Shown: piece after piece, positions 6,122 through 10,996 of the stretch | How the letters are laid out: each line of letters starts with the position of its first letter | How positions within the stretch are numbered: the stretch's first letter is position 1 | Assembly: GCA_026988445.1 (NCBI GenBank) | Contig: JALSLF010000449.1 | Coordinates: 1 to 10,996, forward strand | Direction of reading: 5' to 3' | Length of the DNA: 10,996 nucleotides | From: Bacteroidales bacterium | GTDB taxonomy: Bacteria; Bacteroidota; Bacteroidia; Bacteroidales; NBLH01 | Translations under genes and position numbers: made by a program | The notes under the pieces: model-generated | What the model saw: the letters and a program-made list of their open reading frames with translations, nothing else | Told to the model about the DNA's origin: nothing | Database searches by the model: none

Positions 6122-7224
6122 TGATTCGGCTTATATTCATACTCTATCTATTGATAGCACCAATTGTGCTTTTTGCGCAAAAAGAAAAGGACAGTTTAAA
6201 ATATAATTACTTATCGGCAGAATATAAATACGGCATTATTTATGCTCACCACGAAGATTTTAAATATTTTATTAAAGATTACCTTAGCGGATTTGAATTA
6301 AATTATGGTTTTAGAAGTCAAGGTAAAAAAAAATGGCAGAGAATTTACAGCTACCCGGAAACAGGCTTTGGATATACTTTTGTGGATTTTGGTAATTCTG
6401 AAGTTTTAGGTACCGCTCATGCGCTTTTTACTTTTGTAAACATACCCCTAATTGAAGGGAAAAATATGCTTTTTACTGTAAAATTTGCCGGAGGAGTGGC
6501 TTATTTGAATAAAATTTTTGATTTATACAATAACAAATACAATATTGCCATTGGGTCGCATATTAATTCCTACTTGAATATTAACTTTAATTTCCGATAT
6601 AGAATTTACAAGCAATTATTATTTACCTGTGGTTTAGGTTTATCGCATTATTCAAACGGGGGCACTACCAAACCTAATAAAGGGATTAATGTTTTTCTTC
6701 CTTCTCTGGGTTTAAGCTATCAGTTGCAAAAACAAGAATTTGTAAAACCGGAGTTATCTATTCCCAAGTTTGTTAAAAGCTATGAGTTTAGCATTATTTA
6801 TGCCTCGGGTTTTACAAGTTTAGAGCCGGCAAATCCTAAAAAATATTTCACTTCAGCATTAAGTCTTAATTTAGAGCGCGGTTTTTCGCATAAAGGACGC
6901 TGGGGTGGAGGTTTTGACTTTTTTTATAATGCATCAATTCCTGAATATGATAATATCACCGATACAGTTGTTAATTATTCATTTTTAGGAAAATCAACTG
7001 CCGGAGTTCATATTTCTTATGATTTGGTGTTTGGAAAAACTTCGTTTACCATTCAATTTGGAGGATATTTTTTTAAAGGGAATAATCTTGATGAGTATGT
7101 TTATCATCGTTTTGGTTTAAAATACCGTTTTGCAGAACATTGGCTGGCAAAACTAACGCTAAAAACTTTTTGGGCAAAAGCCAGATTTCCCGAGTTTGGG
7201 GTAGGTTATAGAATCAAGTGGTGA
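6121..7224 (+). CDS. PagL/acyloxyacyl-hydrolase-like outer-membrane protein
   Basis: This 367-residue protein begins at ATG 6121, which shares its A with the TGA of the upstream gene. The signal peptide (about 1-20) ends LFAQ and has no lipobox. The body is rich in alternating aromatic and polar strands and ends in a strand with an aromatic C-terminal residue (YRIKW), as expected of an outer-membrane beta-barrel. Residues 176-190 read HYSNGGTTKPNKGIN, matching the active-site loop of the lipid A 3-O-deacylase PagL (HxSNxG...PNxG). PagL removes the 3-linked acyl chain of lipid A using a His-Ser-Glu triad. His176 and Ser178 are present, but the position of the PagL Glu (12 residues after Ser) is Asn190. 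The protein is about twice the length of PagL, with extra strands after 215, which is usual for the Bacteroidota relatives as I know them. The substrate is unproven. Its 3' end overlaps that of mqnA on the opposite strand by 11 bp. Confidence 0.75.
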   Translation: MIRLIFILYLLIAPIVLFAQKEKDSLKYNYLSAEYKYGIIYAHHEDFKYFIKDYLSGFELNYGFRSQGKKKWQRIYSYPETGFGYTFVDFGNSEVLGTAHALFTFVNIPLIEGKNMLFTVKFAGGVAYLNKIFDLYNNKYNIAIGSHINSYLNINFNFRYRIYKQLLFTCGLGLSHYSNGGTTKPNKGINVFLPSLGLSYQLQKQEFVKPELSIPKFVKSYEFSIIYASGFTSLEPANPKKYFTSALSLNLERGFSHKGRWGGGFDFFYNASIPEYDNITDTVVNYSFLGKSTAGVHISYDLVFGKTSFTIQFGGYFFKGNNLDEYVYHRFGLKYRFAEHWLAKLTLKTFWAKARFPEFGVGYRIKW

Positions 7225-8005
7225 AATTAATTATTTTTTTAGATAATAGCCCCATGGAATTCAACTCTTTAAAAAACAAATACATGGCTTGTTTCTTTTT
7301 ATCATCAAATTTATAACTTATAAAACGTGTAAAATATTCGTGTAAATCAATTGAACTATGCGGAAAATTTTTATGATATTCACCAACAACTTCGTTTATA
7401 TTATTAATTCCGTATGAAAGCGCAGTGTTAAAATCATGAATAAAATCTTGCGAAACCGGCTTGTTTGCCGTCCAAACTGCAAAAACAAAAGGTAATCCGG
7501 TAAATTTTTCCCATTCTTCGGCTAAATCATATACATATTTATACTTTTTTTGAAGATGAAATGTCCGGTCGCCAATAATTAAGCCTGCTTTATTTTCTTT
7601 TATATTTTGTTCGTATCCTTTTTGTGCATTAATCCATTCGGGCTTTATTTTCCAGTATTTCTCAGCAAGAACTTTAATAAGATTTACCGATGTGCGTGAT
7701 TGGTAATCAAGGTAAATTGATTTAATTTCAGCTAATGGAACATCGCTTAAAAGTAAAACGGTTTTTACTTTCCCGCTTGCACCAATACAGTAATCTGATA
7801 TTATAAACGGATTTTTCATTAAAGGAATAACTGCCACAGGAACGAGAGCAATATCTACTTTGTTGTTTAGTAATTTTGAAGCGCATACCGAAGGTATGTC
7901 TTGTTCAAAATCAATATTTTCTATTATGTTTGAATTTTTTATTCCATACAAAAAAGGCAAAGTATTCAAATAAGAAACTGCCGATATTTTAAGATTTTTA
8001 TCCAT
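7214..8005 (-). CDS. mqnA: Chorismate dehydratase MqnA (futalosine pathway of menaquinone synthesis)
   Basis: MqnA converts chorismate to 3-enolpyruvyl-benzoate, the first committed step of the futalosine route to menaquinone. It is a cytosolic enzyme with a periplasmic-binding-protein type II fold. The 263-residue length fits the family. Characteristic segments are K-I-S-A-V-S-Y-L-N-T-L-P (6-17), D-I-A-L-V-P-V (51-57), I-G-A-S-G-K-V-K-T-V-L-L-L-S (74-87), L-D-Y-Q-S-R-T-S-V-N-L (99-109), A-G-L-I-I-G-D-R-T (140-148), and W-E-K-F-T-G-L-P-F-V-F-A-V-W (165-178). No signal peptide is seen. The ATG at 8005 lies inside the last codons of the EI24-like gene (8-bp overlap), so translation is probably coupled and mqnA is the last gene of the operon. 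Other mqn genes are not in this window. The 3' end runs 11 bp into the end of the convergent PagL-like gene. Confidence 0.93.
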   Translation of the reverse strand: MDKNLKISAVSYLNTLPFLYGIKNSNIIENIDFEQDIPSVCASKLLNNKVDIALVPVAVIPLMKNPFIISDYCIGASGKVKTVLLLSDVPLAEIKSIYLDYQSRTSVNLIKVLAEKYWKIKPEWINAQKGYEQNIKENKAGLIIGDRTFHLQKKYKYVYDLAEEWEKFTGLPFVFAVWTANKPVSQDFIHDFNTALSYGINNINEVVGEYHKNFPHSSIDLHEYFTRFISYKFDDKKKQAMYLFFKELNSMGLLSKKIINFTT

Positions 8006-8768
8006 TTAATTTACTGTTTTTGGCTTCTAAAATAGCAATTGTAGCGGCAACTACCGAAAAAATAGATACAAATATAGAAATTTGTGAGCCAATCAGCGGA
8101 ATAATTAAGGGTAACGCAAAAATACTGCCGTTTGCTATGGCTATCCACTTATAGTTTCTCACCATTTTTGCACTTTCTTTCACACTTAAGCGCTGTCTTT
8201 CATTAATATAATCAATAAACGAAAAACCGTAAAAATATGCCGAAATTAGAAACATAAATGCTGTTGCCAATAGACCCACAAACGGAATAAAGCTAAGAAA
8301 AAATGCAGGAATAATAATTAATGTTTCGATAAATAAATTTCGCAAAGCCATAAAAATTCCGCGAAAAGTATCGGTAATTAACTGTTTAAATTTGAATTTA
8401 TATTCTTTACCGCTTATTATTTGTTCTGTTTTTTCCGAAAGATAGGAGAGAAACGGCGACATAATTATCAGTACGATGTATCCGCCAAAATAGGCAAAAG
8501 CAATTAAAAATACTATTTCGGTAATAAAACTGATTAAACCTTTAAATACATCGCCCCAAAATGCCGAGTTTTGGATAAAATCCCAGTTTGTACTTAAATT
8601 TTTTAAATAATCAGATAATTCGTTAATATAGCTTTGTGCGATAGCAAAAATCAGGATACTTAAAACAAAAGGCACAATTAGTGTCCAGCCCATTTTATTT
8701 TTAAAAATAAAATGAAAAGCTTTACCATAGGCTGATAAACCTGTTTTTATTTGCTGCGATACAGTCAT
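7998..8768 (-). CDS. EI24/CysZ-like integral membrane protein
   Basis: This 256-residue inner-membrane protein belongs to the EI24 family (Pfam EI24, which includes the E. coli sulfate transporter CysZ). Hydrophobic segments lie at about 27-46, 76-103, 140-178 (two helices, re-entrant in CysZ) and 207-246. Family marks are SPFLSYLSEKTEQIISG (104-120), where a Pro and a Glu follow the second helix, and F-I-D-Y-I-N-E-R-Q-R-L-S-V-K-E-S (184-199), a variant of the conserved 'Y.ldY...R......s' loop. The family is broad. Proven sulfate transport is confined to CysZ proper, and nothing here (no cysteine-biosynthesis neighbours) supports sulfate as the substrate. The start codon directly follows the CreD stop (TAA then ATG, 0 bp), and the 3' end overlaps mqnA by 8 bp, so the three are translationally linked. 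Confidence 0.8.
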   Translation of the reverse strand: MTVSQQIKTGLSAYGKAFHFIFKNKMGWTLIVPFVLSILIFAIAQSYINELSDYLKNLSTNWDFIQNSAFWGDVFKGLISFITEIVFLIAFAYFGGYIVLIIMSPFLSYLSEKTEQIISGKEYKFKFKQLITDTFRGIFMALRNLFIETLIIIPAFFLSFIPFVGLLATAFMFLISAYFYGFSFIDYINERQRLSVKESAKMVRNYKWIAIANGSIFALPLIIPLIGSQISIFVSIFSVVAATIAILEAKNSKLNG

Positions 8769-10106
8769 TTACTTATCGTTCATGCGGTACCAATCAATTT
8801 TTCGAGTTAAATACATTACTATTGCCATTACAACAAACAAACCGATACTACCCATAAGTAAAGCATAATCTTGCAGTTGAAGTGTAACATACACAAAACC
8901 GTACAAAATAACTAAACTTAGCCCTGTTATGGCTGTTTCGCGTAGGTTTTGGTATATGCTTTTTGAATAAAGAGTTACTAATGAAATAGTTGCAATAGAA
9001 CTCACTATATATGCCGTATTAAATCCAAAATGCTCTGAAAATGCTAATAATAATGCATAAAAAATGATTAAAGCCAAACCAGCCAATAAATATTGTATCG
9101 GATGAATACGTTTTTTTGCTAAAACTTCTACAAAAAAGAAAATCAAAAAAGTAAAAGCTATAATCATTATGGCATATTTGGCACTACGTTCCGATTTTTT
9201 ATAATGATCAACCGGAACAATTAAATCTACCCCAAAATTTGACCGGTTAATATTGTAAACACTCTCTGTCCATTTTTGCGGATAAGTGCGATTAAGATTT
9301 AAAACCTGCCAATGTGCGGTAAAACTTTTGTTGTTTTCATCAAGTTTATAATCTTCGGGTAAAAATGCGCCTTGAAAGCTGGGATGTTCCCAGTTTGCTT
9401 TCATTTCTACTTTGGTAATTTTACCTACGGGAGTAAAATATAAGTATTGGCTGCCGCGTAAACGGATGCTAAATGAAAAATTATTATTTACAGAGTCTTT
9501 TGTAATGTTTATGCGCGTACTAACACCGGTTTGCAACACATCGTTTGTTTCTAATCCCGGATTAAAAGAGTAATCTTTTTCGTCCCATTTTAATTTTATT
9601 GCCTCTTTTATTCCGCGCATGTCCGTAATACCTATTGATATAGTTGCTTCGTCCCACAGAATGTCTTTATCGGCTATTTTCCATTCGCTGAAATCAAAAT
9701 CTTTAAAATTTCCGTTAAATTTTAATGAAGTGGTATAAACTACAACTTCGTATATCCCGCGATGCCTTTTTTCGGGCTCTACAATACAGTTAATGTTTAG
9801 TGCTTCAGGCAAAAAATGGGCATATTCCCTTTTTTCGTAAATTTCTTTTTTTTCGTTAATATATTTTTTATTATACGGAATGCTTATTATCGGACCGCTG
9901 AGTGTTTGCGCTTCGCCCCAAATGGAACTTACTTCGGTAATTGCATCGGCACTTCGGTATTGGCGCTCGTGAATAAGCGATTCAATCATTGATGCCGGAA
10001 TTAATAGTATAAGGACTAAAAATGCTATTGAAAATATTTTTACGCTAATAGAATTTTTCATCCAGTCATTAAATTTATCGAAAAAACTTTTATCGTTTTG
10101 TTCCAT
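8769..10106 (-). CDS. creD: CreD family inner-membrane protein
   Basis: This 445-residue protein has full CreD architecture: an N-terminal membrane helix (about 22-40), a large periplasmic domain (about 50-305), and a C-terminal block of about five or six helices (308-330, 336-356, 364-380, 392-408, 412-433). Typical signatures are I-x-E-R-x-x-R (44-51), ITEVSSIWGEAQTLSGPIISIP (56-77), LRGSQYLYFTPVGKI (216-230), W-E-H-P-S-F-Q-G-A-F-L-P (239-250), IHPIQYLLAGLALIIFYALL (334-353), and the tail block with DYALLMGSIGLF (413-424) and TRKIDWY (434-440). In Enterobacteria and Aeromonas, CreD is controlled by CreBC and affects colicin E2 or beta-lactam responses. Its biochemical role is unknown. No CreB/CreC-like regulator is in this window. 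It follows the acyltransferase gene by 29 bp, and no TAnnTTTG promoter is seen in that gap. Confidence 0.93.
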   Translation of the reverse strand: MEQNDKSFFDKFNDWMKNSISVKIFSIAFLVLILLIPASMIESLIHERQYRSADAITEVSSIWGEAQTLSGPIISIPYNKKYINEKKEIYEKREYAHFLPEALNINCIVEPEKRHRGIYEVVVYTTSLKFNGNFKDFDFSEWKIADKDILWDEATISIGITDMRGIKEAIKLKWDEKDYSFNPGLETNDVLQTGVSTRINITKDSVNNNFSFSIRLRGSQYLYFTPVGKITKVEMKANWEHPSFQGAFLPEDYKLDENNKSFTAHWQVLNLNRTYPQKWTESVYNINRSNFGVDLIVPVDHYKKSERSAKYAIMIIAFTFLIFFFVEVLAKKRIHPIQYLLAGLALIIFYALLLAFSEHFGFNTAYIVSSIATISLVTLYSKSIYQNLRETAITGLSLVILYGFVYVTLQLQDYALLMGSIGLFVVMAIVMYLTRKIDWYRMNDK

Positions 10107-10135
10107 AACTGATCAATTTAGATTACAATGGCAAT

Positions 10136-10996
10136 TTACAAGTTTTTTTCGACTATTTTATCTGTTGTCTCAATTATTTCTTTTCGCAGATTAATTATTT
10201 TCTTAAAACCGGCTTTATTTTTATTGATAAGATAAACCCATTGTGCGCGGGTTTTAACAAAAAGGCGGTGGATACCAAATGCCAACATTCCTGTTAAAGG
10301 CAAACTTATCAAATAAATCCAACTTAGCCATCCTACTTGGATAAAATGATGAAAAATAAGCGTTTGGATAATATAAAATACAGGGAAAAATATCAGCCCG
10401 AATGCAAATGTAATTGAACTGGTAAATTGCCGGTCTTCTAATTTACTGGTTAAAGGATAAGGCAACAAATAGGGAATAATATTATTTACTGCACCGTATA
10501 AAAATACAGGTAAAGAAAGTATTAATATCAAAGATTTTAATAAAACGCTTGCAAAATCTTCATTTTTACGTAGCACCCAATCTCTAATATTGTACTTTTT
10601 TAAATATTTAGCATATTCACTAACTTTTTCGTTGAGTTTTTTAATGTTTTTTGGATTATTTTCTAATTCTTTATCTAAGGCATCAATTAACTTTTTGTCG
10701 GCTTTAAATTTATTTTTTTGAATGTAGGGTAGTTTCAATCTATCAAGCATGTAGGTATCATACATTTCAAGCAACTGCTCATACATATCGTAATATTCTT
10801 CCGATTGGATATGTATCATAACATCAATAATTCCTTTAGTCATTTCATCGCGTAAAGCGAGCATTGCTTTTTGAGGGTTTTCTTTATACAATTCTTTAAA
10901 TTGCGATACGGGAATTGCTTTGCCAAAGTTTATTTGAATCGTACTGCGAAAATTCCAATAATTGGAATAGTAAATGCCAACGGGTACAATTTGAAT
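10136..10996 (-). CDS. PlsC-like (lyso)phospholipid/glycerol-3-phosphate acyltransferase, C-terminal part (cut by window edge)
   Basis: The frame is open from the right edge to TAA at 10136 (286 residues visible). An internal TTG at 10891 could be mistaken for the start. The upstream codons read IQIVPVGIYYSNYWNFRSTI, then QINFGKAIPV. This matches the last conserved block of PlsC/LPLAT acyltransferases of the GPAT-like branch (PVGxxY...FRS.v.i.FG.pi), which helps form the acyl-acceptor site. The catalytic HxxxxD motif would lie beyond the window. After the acyltransferase domain comes a charged, probably helical region (about residues 60-145 of the fragment), and then three predicted membrane helices (about 152-170, 194-215 and 222-242) around a PYLLPYPL segment. 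Such a long membrane-anchored tail is familiar from Bacteroidota glycerolipid acyltransferases. The enzyme probably makes (lyso)phosphatidic acid at the inner membrane. It is the first visible gene of the operon with creD. Confidence 0.8.
   Translation of the reverse strand: MQIVPVGIYYSNYWNFRSTIQINFGKAIPVSQFKELYKENPQKAMLALRDEMTKGIIDVMIHIQSEEYYDMYEQLLEMYDTYMLDRLKLPYIQKNKFKADKKLIDALDKELENNPKNIKKLNEKVSEYAKYLKKYNIRDWVLRKNEDFASVLLKSLILILSLPVFLYGAVNNIIPYLLPYPLTSKLEDRQFTSSITFAFGLIFFPVFYIIQTLIFHHFIQVGWLSWIYLISLPLTGMLAFGIHRLFVKTRAQWVYLINKNKAGFKKIINLRKEIIETTDKIVEKNL

Noticed and set aside
10889..10891. TTG as the true start of the right-edge gene
   Set aside because: The frame continues upstream to the window edge and encodes a recognisable acyltransferase block, so this TTG is an internal Leu codon.
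1..10996. Search for CRISPR arrays, tRNAs, riboswitches, toxin-antitoxin or defence modules
   Set aside because: No repeated spacer-like units, cloverleaf-like segments, long structured leaders or nuclease/toxin signatures were seen. All intergenic gaps are short.

Overview
The window comes from a low-GC member of the Bacteroidota. The signs are the gene families (SMUG2/DUF4918-type glycosylase, DUF2807 'head GIN' lipoprotein, long PagL-like outer-membrane protein, CreD), the absence of Shine-Dalgarno-like sequences before most starts, and perfect matches to the Bacteroidota -7 promoter motif TAnnTTTG in front of some genes. A narrower placement cannot be read from the sequence. It is a mostly ordinary chromosomal stretch. 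I see no CRISPR array, phage, defence island, tRNA or rRNA.

Left part (1-1567, minus strand): the N-terminal end of an IS1595-family transposase runs off the left edge. Behind it lies a complete FadI-type 3-ketoacyl-CoA thiolase with all catalytic residues. The thiolase has no FadJ-like partner in view and is clearly more GC-rich than the genes to its right.

Middle-left (1592-3977, plus strand): a two-gene unit holds a five-helix membrane protein with the architecture of LTA-synthase/sulfatase-superfamily enzymes but without the catalytic residues, followed by a SMUG2-like uracil-DNA glycosylase. A hairpin at 4012-4040 separates this unit from the convergent gene to the right.

Middle (4045-7224): a secreted protein of unknown function (minus strand) is divergent from a plus-strand pair. 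The pair is a DUF2807 lipoprotein and an overlapping PagL/acyloxyacyl-hydrolase-like outer-membrane protein. All three products should sit in the periplasm or outer membrane. The 124-bp divergent region holds a good TAnnTTTG match and a small AT-only inverted repeat.

Right part (7214-10996, minus strand): four tightly packed genes in transcription order are a PlsC-like acyltransferase (cut by the right edge), CreD, an EI24/CysZ-like membrane protein, and MqnA (chorismate dehydratase of the futalosine menaquinone pathway). Spacings are 29 bp, 0 bp and an 8-bp overlap, so they look like one operon linking membrane lipid, envelope and quinone functions. The 3' end of mqnA overlaps the 3' end of the PagL-like gene by 11 bp.

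There is no gene-free stretch longer than 300 bases.
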